NCBI GenBank assembly: GCA_963691815.1
Contig: OY829654.1
Span: forward strand, 8,852,989 to 8,916,988
From: Echiichthys vipera
Lineage: Eukaryota; Chordata; Actinopteri; Perciformes; Trachinidae
Direction of reading: 5' to 3'
DNA: 64,000 nucleotides
Part shown: one piece after another, positions 11,541 to 53,869 of the stretch
How positions within the stretch are numbered: position 1 is the stretch's first letter
Layout of the letters: every line of letters begins with the position of its first letter
The notes under the pieces: model-generated
Told to the model about the DNA's origin: nothing
Seen by the model: only the letters and a program-made list of their open reading frames with translations
Database searches by the model: none
Program-made: the position numbers and the translations under genes

Positions 11541-13494
11541 TCTCTGTTGTTTATTTTTTTGGTTTATTAAGCAGCTGCCGCTCCGTCTGGAAACAAAACA
11601 AAAGCCACCGTGAGAAGAACTGACACATTGTTTGTTTTGGCCGTGGGATTTGTTGACTGTAAGAAAGCCAGCCTCATGCTTTAATGTAATTCAAGAGTTG
11701 GATTTAAATGGTATTTCAGCAGTCGTATTATGAAGATTTGTGACTTATTGCAAACTAAACTTAAACAGCAGAAAGCACAAACCATTACGTGCGATCAACA
11801 AGTATTACAATATTATTCATATAATATCATATCAACATGTGTTACTAAACCACTTTCAGGAGTGTCATGCTGCAGAGAAGGACTAACAAGTGGAAGAAAC
11901 AAGGAAGAGAAGCCTGAAAAGGGGAAGAAAAACAGAGGCAAAGGTCAATGGGAGCATTTTGAGGAAAAGGCTTAAAGGACAGAGCCTGACGGGTGCAATC
12001 AGATGTGTCACACAGATGTGGCAAAGTGGATGTCAGTGCAGCGGCGGGGGGCTACTTTAAGCATGTCACCGCCAATCAGGAGAGGAGAGTTGGAGCTGGA
12101 GAGTCTAGCAACAGAGAGGGTTTGTGCCTCTCCACAGAGAGCCCATTACAGCTGTCTCCGCCGAGTAGTATTGGCATGATCGAGGCCACAAACAGGTGAC
12201 ACTGATGCATCCAAAGCCTGTGAGAGGGAGAGGGTGATCGAATAACATGCAAATTGGCTGTTTGTGAATGAACAGATCAGGTAAAGGGGTCGTGTTTGGG
12301 TCTGCTGATCATAGCAGTTGGCTTTCTGGCGACTTGTGTTGCTCATGGCCTGACTAGCAGAATTTGTTGCCACTTAACTTGTTCTTGTCCGCCGGTTTAA
12401 TAAGCAGATGTTGTGTCAGAGATAACGCTTTAGTTATGAGCAGTGGTCGGGTCACCGGGGTCACAAACACAATCTGCCTTTGTGTCGAGGTAACAGGCTT
12501 CCTCTGGGCCCCTTGGAGCCTCACAGACCGCAGAGGAGCGTTCAAGACACACAATTTGTCTAAGACAGTTGTGAGGTTATAAATAATACAGAGGTTATAT
12601 GCAATATATATAACTTCTCAAGAATATATATCTTTTTGGGGTTTATCATGAGACTTTCTGTCCTGACTCTTTGCATGCTCAGAGGATTTTGTAATCTTCC
12701 CTACATATTCAAATGTTAAAGTGAAAAAAGGGCTGGAAAACATCAAATCCACCTGGTTTCAGAAACTGGCTACATGGACTTGTTTCAGTGGTCCACATGC
12801 AGAAACTGCGGACTAGTTATTTAAACGTCAACACAAACATGAAGAATCGTGGGGTCCCGCAGTATTTGGATACTTGATTCTACTTGTATTTATACATGTA
12901 TGTATGTACTGATCTTGTTTTTGCCTTTTTTTTGTTTTGTCTTTTCATTTGAATATAGGTTTTAGTCCTACCTGTAGTAAACAAAATAAACAACATAATA
13001 CCCAGATTATATAGCTCATGATAGAAGCTGTACACACATAGTAGTATCCTTCTTTACATGTTAAAGGATTGTTAAACATTAAAATGTAAACATTTTAATA
13101 GAAAGCAGATAATGCATTACAAAGACATACTAAGGCAGGTTTATTGTATAATACAATTTAATATACGGGTGAACAACATGATCAGCTCCTCTATCACCTG
13201 CAGTCAGTTGAACACACTGCAGACTAAAACACTGCAGATAATGTAAAGTGAACTAGCTACCTGGATCAACCACCTGTGTTCATTAGACTCATGTGTTCTT
13301 TCTTTCCTCGTCGTTGAAATTTGAAAATTCACAAGCTGAAATTGACGCGATCACATTATGTTTTCTGTCTGTTTTTGGTCTCAAATGGGGGAATATATCT
13401 GGCTCTTTTGCTGCTAATTGTTCCAATGTGTTCACCCAGGCTATTCTCGTTCACTGTTTGTACATATAACAACACAGCAAAGCACTTTAATTTG

Positions 13495-13640
13495 TATGTA
13501 TCAAAATATGTATAACTGTAGAAATGATGGGAAATCAGGCGACATTAACCAAGTCACTGTGTTGACTAAACTTAACCGTCGTGGTCCACTTCCGGTTGCC
13601 TTTTCACTGCGATAAATAGAATAAAAATGTTTTTGTAAGA
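13495..13640 (+). repeat. Fragment of a dispersed repeat also at 18,780-19,135 and 25,420-25,935
   Basis: All three share a GTAGAAAT..GGAAATCAGG(C/T)GA block. This copy and the one near 25,850 also share CTAAACTTAACCGTC followed by a GATAAATAGAA/GTTAAATAGAA-like end. Confidence 0.5.
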
Positions 13641-13860
13641 TAACATATGAATCTTTCTCTCGTTTCTGTCATATTTCATAAAATAGAGACCCTCTAGTGG
13701 ACAAAATGATTTGACATGTACTTAGAGTAGTAGAAGTAGTAGTTTTATTCCCATCTGATAACATGGAGGGGATGGGGCGGGTTTACGACCAGCCACCAGG
13801 GGGCGATACACTTCACTTTCAGGGAGCTATGGTTGAGTGACCTCTCTCATATTATCATTT

Positions 13861-17454
<3,594 letters not shown>

Positions 17455-18030
17455 CATAGACTGTATAAGAAAAATGTAGCCACAGTGACGTCTGGTTAGT
17501 TTGGCATTTAGGCCGTCGCCATCTTGGTTACTTTTGCAAAACAGAAGTGACCAGACGTGATCACATTTGGACGAGAGGGTTGGGCTGGGGAGAGTCGTTT
17601 CACTGGCACTGCGTTAAGCTAACAAGAGGGAAACTTTGGTGACTTTTAACCAGCTGACATGCATCATTAGGTGAGTGGGGAGCAGCCACGCCCCTGATTA
17701 TTCATAAACCTTAACCTCCAATAAAATAAAAACTAGCCTGGTACTAAAAAATTCACCCCCCTCAGTGTTGTCATGGAGACATAACCTAAACATACAGACT
17801 ACAATGTTTTTGTACCAGGCCTTAAACAGGTTTAATGATGCTGTGAAAACAGCCTGTTTAACATGGGGGTCAATGAGAAACTGCTCTATTGTGCAAACTA
17901 CCCTAGTGGACACTCTGAGAACTGCAGTTTTTGGCACTTCCTGATTGGATCAACCAGGAAGTGACTGTGGTGGGGGCTTGCTCTATCCTCTATAAACACT
18001 TGTCAATCACATGGTAGCCACACCCTAAAG
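17455..18030 (+). repeat. Dispersed repeat, family copy 1 (CATAGACTGTATAAGAAAAA start)
   Basis: The element starts at CATAGACTGTATAAGA and includes GCCGTCGCCATCTTGG, TTATTCATAAACCTTAACCT, TGTACCAGGCCTTAAACAGG, and TTTTTGGCACTTCCTGATTG. A copy lies in inverted orientation at 48,335-48,840 and a truncated direct copy at 57,650-57,880. It is non-coding. Confidence 0.75.
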
Positions 18031-18535
18031 TATACCCTGCTTTATCATCAAATTTACTTTAAACTGGTTCATTATTAACAAAACGAACATCCTGCTGCAG
18101 GCCCAGAGCTACATCCACTTCTTTTACATCCACTTCTTTTACACAGTCTGTGGTTCTCTGGATCATGACGGAGATGACACTGTAGGATACACTGCTAATG
18201 CAGAGCAGAGTGGGGTGCAGGTCAGAGTGTAAGCAGATGGGTGGGGGCAGCTGTCATGAGGAGGGTTTTATTTTTGAGTGTGGGGTATCTCAATGTGAGA
18301 CAGTCTTCGCTGTGGCCCTACAGGAGTTGTCCACCTCATGTTGAAGGGAGAGCGCTCAGTGGGGGATTGTGAGCGTAATTACAGCAGTTTTGCCTCATTA
18401 AGAGTGAGGAGGCGTGACCCTGCCCACGGGTGTGACAGCTGAACTGCACGGATGGCGGCGCTGAGAGATGATCTCGGGGATCGGTGCATCACAGGAGAGC
18501 AATCTGAGTCCTGTTACATGTGTGTGTGTTTCGTC

Positions 18536-19768
18536 CAGTGGTGGAAGAAGTATTCAGATCACATACTTGAATTAGTGTAAAAATAAAAAAAGTCCTGCAA
18601 TCAAAATTACACTTTATCAGCTCTCAAAGAATCATCAAGTACAAGCAAGATTGTACTTAACGGGGAAATACGCCCATTTTCAAAAAGCATACGTTATTCC
18701 TGGGGTCTAAGGCACAAATATCAGTAAACATGAACAACAAATCCAAAAACCAGCGTGCTAAAACTCAAATTTGTGATGTCATTAAGCAGGCAGTCCTCAT
18801 TCACTGTGTGACATAAAACTACGAAGAGTAATGCACTTTAATTAGTGTGTATTCTACGTTTATATTACTGTAGAAATCATGTCCGGAGCAAAGAAGGAAA
18901 TCAGGTGACATAGTATAAGGCCGCTAATCTCCACGTAGGGAAGAGGGTAGGGGTGGTGGATGGGTCCTAAAACACAGTGTCCCGGAAGTACTAAGAAAAA
19001 CCATATGCAAATTCCCAGCTTGGGATCAATGAAGTATTTCTATTCTATAACATTTTTTCTAACCCTAACCATCACCTTTTGTCTCCTATGGTCACGTACC
19101 GGTCGCCATATCCTGGCGTTAAACAGAAGGTGGGGTATTAGGGGTAGCCAAACCTTTTTCAGCTTGAGACCCAAAAGATAGATTTGGTGTCACCCTGGGA
19201 CCCAGACTTACAAAAATAAGATTAAGAGTGAAAGAAGTCTCACTCAATCTTACCTCAGGGCGGGAAACACACGGCATTTGAGCGAAACAGACCAACATAA
19301 CAAAAACGATTTGCCCATTTTGGATCCTAACTCTGCGGAAACATATCTACAAACCCATTTCACAGCGTTACATAGAGAGTCGTATTTTGTAATATATCAT
19401 ACAAATTTAAGTTTTTATATTTGTTGCATCAAATATACAGTAAAGTCTGGAGCTGCTGCTTAGACAATGGATTTGAAAAGATGTTATATGATATTCAATG
19501 TTTTGAGAATATGGGTACATTTTCTGTTACAACTACAATAAAATAATCCTCAAGTGAGTATAAAAAAGAAAACAAACCAATATGTGGGTCTGCAAAATGG
19601 AGCAGCTCCAGACTTCACTAAAGAGCTCACAAGTTTCTTTGAGCTCATATTCAGAAATATTGACTGAACTTAAAGGAAACAAAGGAAAAAACATGTTGGG
19701 ATCCTTGATTTTTGTTGTGTTCTCCTTTTAGTGCACTACATGAAGTGAGTGAATACTTTCCACCACTG
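18536..19768. repeat. Composite repeat bounded by inverted CAGTGGTGGAA termini
   Basis: The left end reads CAGTGGTGGAAGAAGTATTC and the right end is its imperfect complement, GAATACTTTCCACCACTG. This is the terminal signature of a very common fish hAT-like non-autonomous element. Inside lie a copy of the 25,420-25,935 repeat and a LINE-like tail near 19,005-19,050 (GATCAATGAAGTATTTCTAT). No clear 8-bp target duplication was found. Confidence 0.5.
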
Positions 19769-19978
19769 GCTTATCTTTGGCACATTTTAGCAAGAGCAAC
19801 AAACTGGAGATTGGTGTCGAAACCCCTGAAACCTTTTCAAAATAAGAGCCTGTGTTGAGAGGTTTGCTCCCCTGAGGGGTGGATAATGGAGGGAGCCCTG
19901 GAGCTCATCCTGCATCCAGGCCAGTCCTGGGAGAAGACACAACAGGAGACCAAATGATGAAATTAAATGAAATAGCAA

Positions 19979-20011
19979 ACACACACACGCACACACGCAC
20001 ACACTCACACA

Positions 20012-20071
<60 letters not shown>

Positions 20072-20113
20072 CGCACACACACACGCACACACTGACACAC
20101 ACACACACACACA
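19979..20113. repeat. Impure (CA)n microsatellite
   Basis: CA units are interrupted by GCAC, TCAC and TGAC variants. Confidence 0.95.
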
Positions 20114-21545
20114 TTCAGTCGGTCTTATTGTCGTTCAGTCGGGGTGGGGCTCTTTTTGTCCAGCATGCCGTTGTCTGAGTCAGGATGGAGGGATGAGGAC
20201 GGGGCATCCCACTCACCCTCTGCACGGCCGGAGACACTGCTGCGCTGCTGTCATGGCAACAGCAGCAGTCACCACCGCCAGCACGGGCCTATAATGCACA
20301 GGGCCAGCAGGAGTCACACTCACACACACAGGACAGAAATCCGGATCCTAAATATGTGCAGTGTGTTGTCACTGCATATGAAAGTGCCTGTAGAAATAAT
20401 GTTAAAATGCATTTTTAGATTACTATTTTTTTCTTTTTTTTTTTGGACAGATGTTGCAATATTGAGAACTGATTTTTTATTTTATTTTTTTAAATTTTAT
20501 ATTTCACATTAACAGGCTAAGCTTCTCAGGAGAAATAATGTCCTCATGGTTTCTTAACTCTTTGCTGAACTGTATTTATCTGTCCTCATTTCCATCTGGG
20601 CTACACAGAAGAGTTACACACCAAAGCTCATAAATACACAACAATTAGACCCGAATTAAACTGTTAGGCCTACGTGAGAATATAGTCTTTGGGGGATATT
20701 TCTGTGTGTTTTTTACGTTTTTTGCCTCGTGGCTGTAATAAGGCTATTTAACCCACATTTCACCACCCGTATCTTGTATAAAAAGTGTTTCCTATATAAA
20801 AGGAAATTGTGTAATCAGTGTTTTCAAGCAGGCTATGTTTTCTGCCCCCACCCTCTCTTACCGTCTGGGCAACATAACACTACTTGTAAACCGCAGGCTT
20901 TTCCAGCAATTGAAGTCCTTATTTATCATAAGGCAGATATGAGTGGGTTTTCCGGGATAGATAGAAAGAGCAGACAGTGCAAGCGCGATTCACATTCAAA
21001 CAGGTGTGAGGAGCAGAAACAATCCCAGGTGGCGCATGTTGATCGGATATGTGGCCACACTGTGAACATCTTTGCGCTTTTTTAAAAAAAAAAAGGGCTG
21101 AGCACCGCATCCGAGAGCAGTGTTGGCTGTTAGAAAGTAGGTCGATAGGAACTGAGAGCGACGTTTGTTTCCCCGCTTTTGTCTGTTTTCTTTGTTGTTT
21201 AGCGAGGACTGTGTTTTTTTTTCTTTCCCACAGCCTACCGTTTAGTGGAGAGCGTTTTACGCACAGGTGGGTGATACCCGCTCAGCGTGCTGTAGGACAG
21301 CCCCCCTCTCTGCTCCTCAGCGGAGGATGTGAGGAAGTGACATTTTTCACTGCTGCGGTTCGGGACAGAACTGCTCCGCTGCAAACAGGTGTGCTACCGT
21401 CCGGGTCACTTTTGCTGGGAAACCACAGAGAGACTGCGTCCCAAAACCGGAACCAAGCCTTCTTGACGCGGGACAGCCGGGACCAGAGCAGGAGAAGCAC
21501 CCGGTCAAGTCTTTATTAGCCTGGGCTGTTTCAACGGGTTCAGAC
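20114..21545 (+). promoter_or_regulatory. nol4l: Putative 5' flank, promoter and 5' UTR of nol4l
   Basis: Sequence becomes GC-richer with scattered CpG from about 20,940, and CpG-rich sequence continues past exon 1 to about 22,700. No TATA box can be assigned and the transcription start is unknown. A purine/pyrimidine-rich mid-section near 20,410-20,500 is T-rich. No upstream coding exon is apparent. Confidence 0.35.
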
Positions 21546-21566
21546 AGAGAAAGAGAGAGAGAGGGG

Positions 21567-21640
<74 letters not shown>

Positions 21641-21649
21641 GAGAGAGAG
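21546..21649. repeat. (GA)n tract directly upstream of the nol4l start codon
   Basis: About 100 nt of GA repeats, broken by two short G runs, ends exactly at the ATG of nol4l at 21,650. It would lie in the 5' UTR if the transcript starts upstream. Confidence 0.95.
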
Positions 21650-46893
<25,244 letters not shown>

Positions 46894-47613
46894 GTCCGAG
46901 CCAAAACCTTCTTCCAGCCTGTCCATCTCGATCGCCCTCGGTCACACACACCTGGGCGGACTTTCATACAAAGACGCAAATGTACACGAGTGATACTGCA
47001 GTGCACAGTGGGTCCTGTAGGTACGGTACCTTTACTTATTCCCACGTGTTTATGTATTTGGACGGGCCAGAACAGATCACAGGCTGAAAAATGTTTATTT
47101 ATGCATTTGGTTCACTTTGACCTTAGTGCCCTGTTATCTGTAGCCATCGAACCCATTCAGTTAATTTTACCACTTCAACCTCCATTCGTCTCAGGAAGCG
47201 CTGATCTATGGGAAGAATTATCTGCGTTGGTGCACAAGGGAGCACCAGAACCTTAAATTAGCTGTGACCATGATGCCACATTGGCTTGTTTATGCAGATG
47301 TTTGGACAAATTAGTAGTTAAATAGCAGTGATTTAGTGTCAGAACCTTGTTTCTACTTTTACAGAAATGTAAAATAAGCTGTACAGTGGCATGATCGGAT
47401 TGGATCGTCTAAATCATTTCTTAAACGATAACTCTCCAAATTAACGTCCGTCTCGTGGAAAATTTGGAGTATTGCTTTCTGAAAGTCTATAGATGAAAAT
47501 CGCTGCTAAATCCACTGACCTGTTAACCTCAACAGAAACCGAAGGATGTGCTGACTGAAAACACATGCAGAAACAAAAAGGCAGAGACGGGAAATAAATA
47601 CAATCAAGACAGC

Positions 47614-49129
47614 AGCCGTGTTTCCACATATTTCTATGTGCGTTTTGAAGTATCGCTGAATGAAACAGCAAAATTCGATAAACGCTTTTACACTTGCTCG
47701 AGGTGGTTTTTTGCTTTAAACCTGGAGTGGACAGTTCATTTATGAGAGGGTCATGTCTAGATGGTAACACTAGATTTGTGAAAGTCTTGCGAGATGGTTG
47801 AGGTTAGGATAGGTCGTTGGGTAGCGAGTCTTGTAAATCTAGGGTTAACCTTCTAGACACGACTGAAAAAGAGTTGAAGCGCTAAATGGGACATGGAAAC
47901 ACTTTGCCAAATAAGTTCTGATGTAGCGAACATTCAACTCACATGACTGAGCTGTTTCGCTGTCAGTGTCTTCTCGGATATCCCCATAACGTGTCTTCAT
48001 CTCCCGGGCAGTTGGGATGTGAATTGAAAAGATTTCAGTGATACGGACGCCATTATCCTTTATCGAATCACTTATTGATCCATGATTTTACTATTTCTAA
48101 AGTCGGCATACAGATTGTGTGTTTCACAGAACCATCTTAGAAGGCGTCATTAGAAGCTGATTGGGAAAAGGGCAGACGCTTTCAAAACATACCTGTCCAG
48201 TGATTTGATGAACCATCTGTCAATCAAACTCAAGTCAGTCAAAAGAAGAGCCATACAGATTTTCTATCCTGAGAGATGCCTTCAGCGCTTTTCTCTTCTT
48301 TTGTTGTTATTGCAGCATATAAGCTAACTTTTTTAGCAAGCCCCACCCCAGTGACTTCATGGTTGATCCAATAAGGAAGTGCCAAAAAACGCAGTTCTCT
48401 GAGTGTCCACTAGGGGCAGGATTTATAATAGAGCAGTTTCTCATTGACCCCCATGTTAAACAGGTCGTTTACACAGCATCATTAAACCTGTTTAAGGCCA
48501 CATTCTAGTCTGTATGTTTAGGTCATATCTCCATGACAACACTGAGGGGGAGAATTTTTTAGTACCAGGCTAGTTTTTATTTTATTGGAGGTTAAAGTTT
48601 ATGAATAATTAGGGGAGCGGCTTCTTGAGTGACAGCTAGTTGCTGGCCCTCACTTCTCCTCAGAGCCTAGTTGTCAGGATAAGCATCATTAGCATGCTAT
48701 CTCCGTCATCTTGACCTATTAGTCAAAATCTGACAAGATGGCGACGCCCATAGGCGAGGACGATTGCATCAACTTGAAATAACTGACATCGATGTAGAGG
48801 CTACATCCATTTTATATACTATCTTTACTCTTTAAGGGTCGCTATTGTTGCTTTGAACAAGTCGCCTCTCGTCTCGCCGCTCCCCCTGCTCCCCCCCGCT
48901 CCCCACTCATCTGCCAGTAGCTCCTAAAAGGACTCTGATTGGCCCGCTCATTTTTTGGCTCTAACGCATTACTTGGACCTGACCAGACTCTTGCATGATC
49001 TCGTGCTGCCATGCAAGCGCCACTTCTGACAAAACTACGCCTGGTTTATTTGCTGATGTCTTTTGCAACTTTTCCAATTCGACTTAATGCGTCTTAAAAT
49101 TTGCTTGACAGTTGAATGGAAACACGGCT
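47614..49129. mobile_element. Non-autonomous element with AGCCGTGTTTCCA termini, carrying a nested repeat
   Basis: AGCCGTGTTTCCA at 47,614 and TGGAAACACGGCT at 49,117-49,129 are perfect inverted termini of 13 nt. The inner flanks also pair loosely (GTGCGTTTTGAAGTATCGCTGAATG against an inverted relative near 49,085-49,115). Inside lies the inverted copy of the 17,455 repeat. A related segment seems to be present in intron 2 (32,930-33,930). Confidence 0.6.
48335..48840 (-). repeat. Dispersed repeat, family copy 2 (inverted relative to 17,455-18,030)
   Basis: Blocks such as AGGAAGTGCCAAAAAACGCA, CCCCCATGTTAAACAGG, CATTAAACCTGTTTAAGGCC and AGTTTTTATTTTATTGGAGG are reverse complements of copy 1, in order. 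Confidence 0.8.
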
Positions 49130-49897
49130 AATGTTTGACAGTTTTCACCTGAAAAGTTTGATCAACCTCGTCTCTGCTCTGTTGAAGTGGTTTCCAGATT
49201 CTCGTGCTTACTAAGACAAAGACTCATTACCCAAGATGACATTTTTTTCAATTATTTAATTATGATCTATCACGGGCAGTGTCTCATTACTTAAAAAAAG
49301 GATAGGAGGCTTTTAAGCAGCCTGGGTATGCAAATTGAGGTCACAGACACCTGTCAGGGAGAACAAGGAGATTAATTTATTGTTTAGACGTTCCGTTTAT
49401 AACTAGTGCTACTGGAAACGAGGAACAAGGTGCAATATTGAAGATACTAATCTGTTATGGTGAGCTCATGACTGTCAGACTTGCTGAAGCGTTTTAAAAA
49501 GGTAAAAGGTGGAGTACTTTTCCACAATCTCCTCCCGCTGTAACTGTCAAGTTGTAAAAAACAACAAAACAAAAAAAGATATCCCATGCAGCATTGTAGC
49601 CAATTTCAATGTTGTTGTTTGTTGTGAATACTACACTGACCTCATAACTGAGGCACTTTCATGTATTGGGATCAGTCATCCATAGTGATAAAAGGAAATG
49701 GGACCTGGCAGAAAAATGAGACTTTATGTTGCACGTCTTATTTTTTATTTTTATTTTTAAAGTGATTTTTGGGGTCGTTTTGTGAAGGAATCGTCCTGTG
49801 AGTATTATTTTTAAGTTTTAAAAAGGAGCACATTGAGCTCACATGCTCACATATCGGTGTAACAATGACATCCATGTGGCTTTACTGGATGCAGTGT

Positions 49898-49900
<3 letters not shown>

Positions 49901-49938
<38 letters not shown>
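49901..49938. repeat. (TG)n microsatellite
   Basis: About 18 TG units in the nol4l 3' region. Confidence 0.95.
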
Positions 49939-49939
<1 letters not shown>

Positions 49940-50109
49940 ACTGCTCAGACAAACGAAACTCCGTACTTCCGTATCATCCCCCAGCTGTGTCAAACCCTCT
50001 CTCATCTCCATGATATCATGTCTGAAAACACACTGTCTGAAAATGAGCAAGAGACAATCCTTGAAAAAGATGTAATCACATCACAGTTTACTCTCCCAGC
50101 TGTCTGCTA

Positions 50110-50110
50110 T

Positions 50111-50168
<58 letters not shown>

Positions 50169-50177
50169 TGTGTGTGG
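50110..50177. repeat. (TG)n microsatellite
   Basis: About 33 TG units with one GGTG variant, in the nol4l 3' region. Confidence 0.95.
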
Positions 50178-51084
50178 TCTGAGGGCACACAAGAGTACTC
50201 AAAGCAGATCTAGAGCACAGTCTCACAACAGACACTTTTAATGGTGAGTCACTCGGCACAAAAACATGTCGATTAAGCGTGTGTGTGTGTGTGCGTGTGT
50301 TTTTATTCCTTTTGTTGTTGGTTGTCAGTGTTGTTATCGACAGTATGTTGTTGATTTTCTGTTGTGTAAAAGTGGAGTGACCCAGTTTGTACGACATCAA
50401 TCTGTGAAGATTTAATTCAGTCGTCTGAAACATTCCAAACAAGGACAATGACTCTTCAAGCAGCCGGAAAAAAACGGCTCGCACCTTATTGATTTGTCAA
50501 AGTTTAGAGAGATATATTTCTGTATTTATCACAAATCTAAATCAAATGTATCAGTTATTTATCACGAATCAGTCTATTTCTTCACCGCCACCATGGTCTA
50601 GAGTTGGATTTACATGCATTTATATTCCCATGTCCCATGATTGGGCCGCATTACATCTACATTTTAAATCATTTTACCTATTGCAAGTTTGGAAGCACTT
50701 TATAGCTCAGGATTAAGGTAACGTAACGCAGTGATTTGAGTGTCTTTACCTCATTTGGAACATCAGTTCAAACATATCAAGAACTGATTATTTAAACAAA
50801 TGTTTAAAAAAGGACAAGCTCAATCTGCTTTATCGATTTAAAAAAGGCTCGTTTTTTAAAAACCTTACTTGAGCTCAGTGTGAGTTTATCAGTGGTCCAT
50901 CCATCAGAGAGGAGCTTGTTGTGAAACTCTTGTCGAATTAGAACAAGCATAACTGAACGAGGATGAGTCTGTTTCATAAAGATGGTTACTTTGTGACGCT
51001 CGTAGTGATGAACCAACAAACAATTATCACCTCAATCTGCGCCTCCCCTCGGCTTTATCCGGCCCTTAAGTCTGACGTAAAAAA

Positions 51085-51255
51085 CGCTCTTTTCATTGAT
51101 AGGAAAGTCGTAAAATGACAATTCTGTCTTTTTTTATACTCAGATGTGTTCAAACGATGGGGAACACAGCACTGGGACATTGCAGAAATACGACGCTTGG
51201 ATCCGCAAGTAGTACTTTAAAAAAGGGCGTTACGTCACAAATTTAAGACCGGATG
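51085..51255 (-). repeat. Repeat copy inverted relative to 39,764-39,930
   Basis: Its reverse complement shares the CCGGTCTTAA, AACGCCC, CAGTGCTGTGTTCCCCA and ACTTTCCTATCAATGAAA blocks with the intron 4 copy. Confidence 0.65.
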
Positions 51256-51628
51256 GCACTTTAGAGGGAATTTCAGCTCATCGTTTAACTGTCTGCTGCA
51301 ATTTTACTCTTTCGGTTCACTCTCAACGCTTCGTTTTAGCTGCTCAAGCACCAAACTTCACACTGATAGAGTTATCATCGAGCGGATGAACACAGTGCAG
51401 CATTAAGCAGCTGTAGAGATGGTGGAGACTAAAACTGAGCTAAAACCAGAGTTATTATTGGACGCGAGGACAGAAAACACAACTCCAAATGTAAGATCAT
51501 GTTTCTCCTGGTTGTGTAAATAAACTGTTTTCCAACTAAGTTCATTTAATCAACTTTAAATGATGATGTGCGAATGTTCACAACCCTCAAGTGGCCGGAA
51601 AACATTATTGCAAGTTTAAGTTATCTTA

Positions 51629-51919
51629 GGCTACGTTTACACGTGGCGGGCTATTTTCATAAACATGCCAAACCTGCAGGTGGCAGTGCATGGAGAAGCC
51701 TACGCCAGTGATCCATGACGAAAATGTAAACATGGGTCGCACCGATGACGCAGAGTGTGGCACCGGCTGCTGGAAAGTCCATTTTTCTCTGTTTACATGC
51801 AAACGTGCAACTGCAGTTTTTAGAAGGAATCGTTTTCAGAGGCGAATTCTCTGTTTGCGTGTAAACAAAGGGCACATACGTAGGGAATTAATAACTGTGT
51901 ACATGTGAACGGGGCCTTA
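51629..51919. mobile_element. MITE-like element with AGGCTACGTTTACACG termini
   Basis: The left end TAGGCTACGTTTACACGTGG and the right end TACATGTGAACGGGGCCTTA form an imperfect inverted pair. Internal ATGTAAAC and GTAAAC half-repeats fit the common teleost hAT-type MITE. Non-coding. Confidence 0.6.
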
Positions 51920-53846
51920 GTTTGTACAAGTGACAGCTTTAAATTTACTTGCAGTGCATTTAAAACACGTGTTGATTTGAGAACTGTGCATTATAACTCA
52001 GACTTGAATTGTGCAGTTGTCAGTGTGCAACATAAATGTGTTGTTTAAGTCCAAACAGACTCATAAAGAGGAACCTTTGAGAGATCGTAACACAGTTTAA
52101 ACTCGAGCTGAGGCCGACGTCTGACGTCTTCAAACCTCCTTTATGAAACAGAATATCCAGACTGACTGGAATACGCCTGGTTTAACTGGTGTCTTGGTTC
52201 GATGAAACGCCGCTCTGGGCTCAAACAGACGTAATCGTAGATGTACGTGGGACCCGAGTCCTCACACATGTCTTCCTCGTCTCCTCCAACCTGCTCGTTT
52301 TGTCGCTGCAGCCATAGCAGATCCTCACACTTCACGTCAGAACTCAGTGATGTCCCATTCTCACAACCAAACATCAGCTTGCTAGATTTGTAAACTGTCT
52401 TTAAGTCTACGCTGAGCAACATTTGTGCTGGAGTTACTGTGATCAACGACAACCACGCGTTGTCATGTTGTTGTTTTTTCTAATAATGCCCAATGGATTT
52501 TCTCTTTGTATTGACTGGACAATGTAATCTATTGGTGTTGATTAAAAATGCCCTGGTAGCTTGTGAAATGCTAAAGTGGTCAGATAAATGTACTGTATAG
52601 CTGTACAAAGAGTGATAAAAAGATGTTTTAAACCTTTTTTTCCTGTGGGTACAGCACTGTTTAAAAAAAAAAATCAAAGTGGTTTTACTTGTTTTAACTT
52701 ATCATTTGGTGGTGGTCTGTATTTCTTATTGTTATTTATATGATTTCAATTGTTGCCTCTCCTGCGCTGATAAGAGACTGTAGCTCATGTGCAGGAGGTT
52801 GTACTGTAAACCTGTGTGAAGCTTTGTATTTCCTCCCCCTCTGGTTTTTGGACTCAGTGAAAGTGTGATGTTTACATGTACAGTTTTTCAGAATACTTTT
52901 ACGTTTTATTCAGGCTAGATTTTCCTTTTTTTTCCTCACTTATATTCCCCCCTCGAATCTGTTTACATTTGCCTAGATATCTTTCCCTTTTTTTTGTTGT
53001 TCCATTGCATCAAAAGTGCAGACGTGACCTCTCTTTGACTTTAACTTGGTCACAGGGTCATGAAGTGTGCCGTGACAGCTGCTCGGCTCGGTGTTGTGGT
53101 GGCTTCCAGCATTTAAAAAGAAAAAAGAAAAGAAAAGGAAGAAGAAGGTAAATCTTAAGTAAAGGGGAGCTTCACAACTTCTCAAAGTGGACCAGCAAAG
53201 TTTTATCAAGGATTAACTTTAATCAACCGTTTTAGAAAACTATTGTGGCCTAAATGGAGATCGGTGGGGCGTAGGTACATTTATTATATTACATGAAGTG
53301 CTCAGAATCTTTTAATATCCCGGCCATATTGTCAGGGAAACTCCTTGTCCTGCTACACTGAAAAAAGGTACACTTTGACCTGTTGTAATATCTCCTCGGT
53401 AACATAAAAGCCATTCCCCTCTCCTGGCCTTTTTAAGGGGAACCCATAAACCTCAGGAAATACTGAATCTCCAAGTTTAAGTTTTTATCCACTGATTTCT
53501 TCTGAAACGGGATTTAAATCTCTTAACGAAAAAACCATTAACATTTATATGAGATGTCTATTGTTTTGTACATTTATCATTGTGATTTAAAAGTGGAGCT
53601 TTTTTCCAGTACCTGTGACTTACTATTTTTAATTTCTTTGTTTGTTCTTTTGGAGTGTTTATAGGTATGGATATTTATTATTATATGTGAAACAAAAAGA
53701 CAAAAGAAAAGGTTGAACCTGTTTCATTTGTATGTTTCATGCAAAACTGTCCAGGTGAGATTCTCTCTGCCTCTCTTACATATCACTGATGAGGGACCTG
53801 TGTTTGTTTGGAAATAGCGCTTTTTCAGTGTTGCATCAACGCTATG

Positions 53847-53869
53847 AATAAAAAAACAAAAACAATAAA
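53847..53869 (+). terminator. nol4l: Candidate distal polyadenylation signals of nol4l
   Basis: Two AATAAA hexamers at 53,847-53,852 and 53,864-53,869 lie 12 bases apart, next to an A-rich stretch. Confidence 0.35.

Larger units (their letters stand above)
10291..13490. other. Intergenic, no gene seen
   Basis: This region holds a G-rich tract near 10,903-10,935, a (TG)n array and a LINE-like tail (listed separately). The 12,100-12,360 stretch is high-complexity sequence without repeat character and could be non-coding conserved DNA, but nothing in it is diagnostic. Confidence 0.35.
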
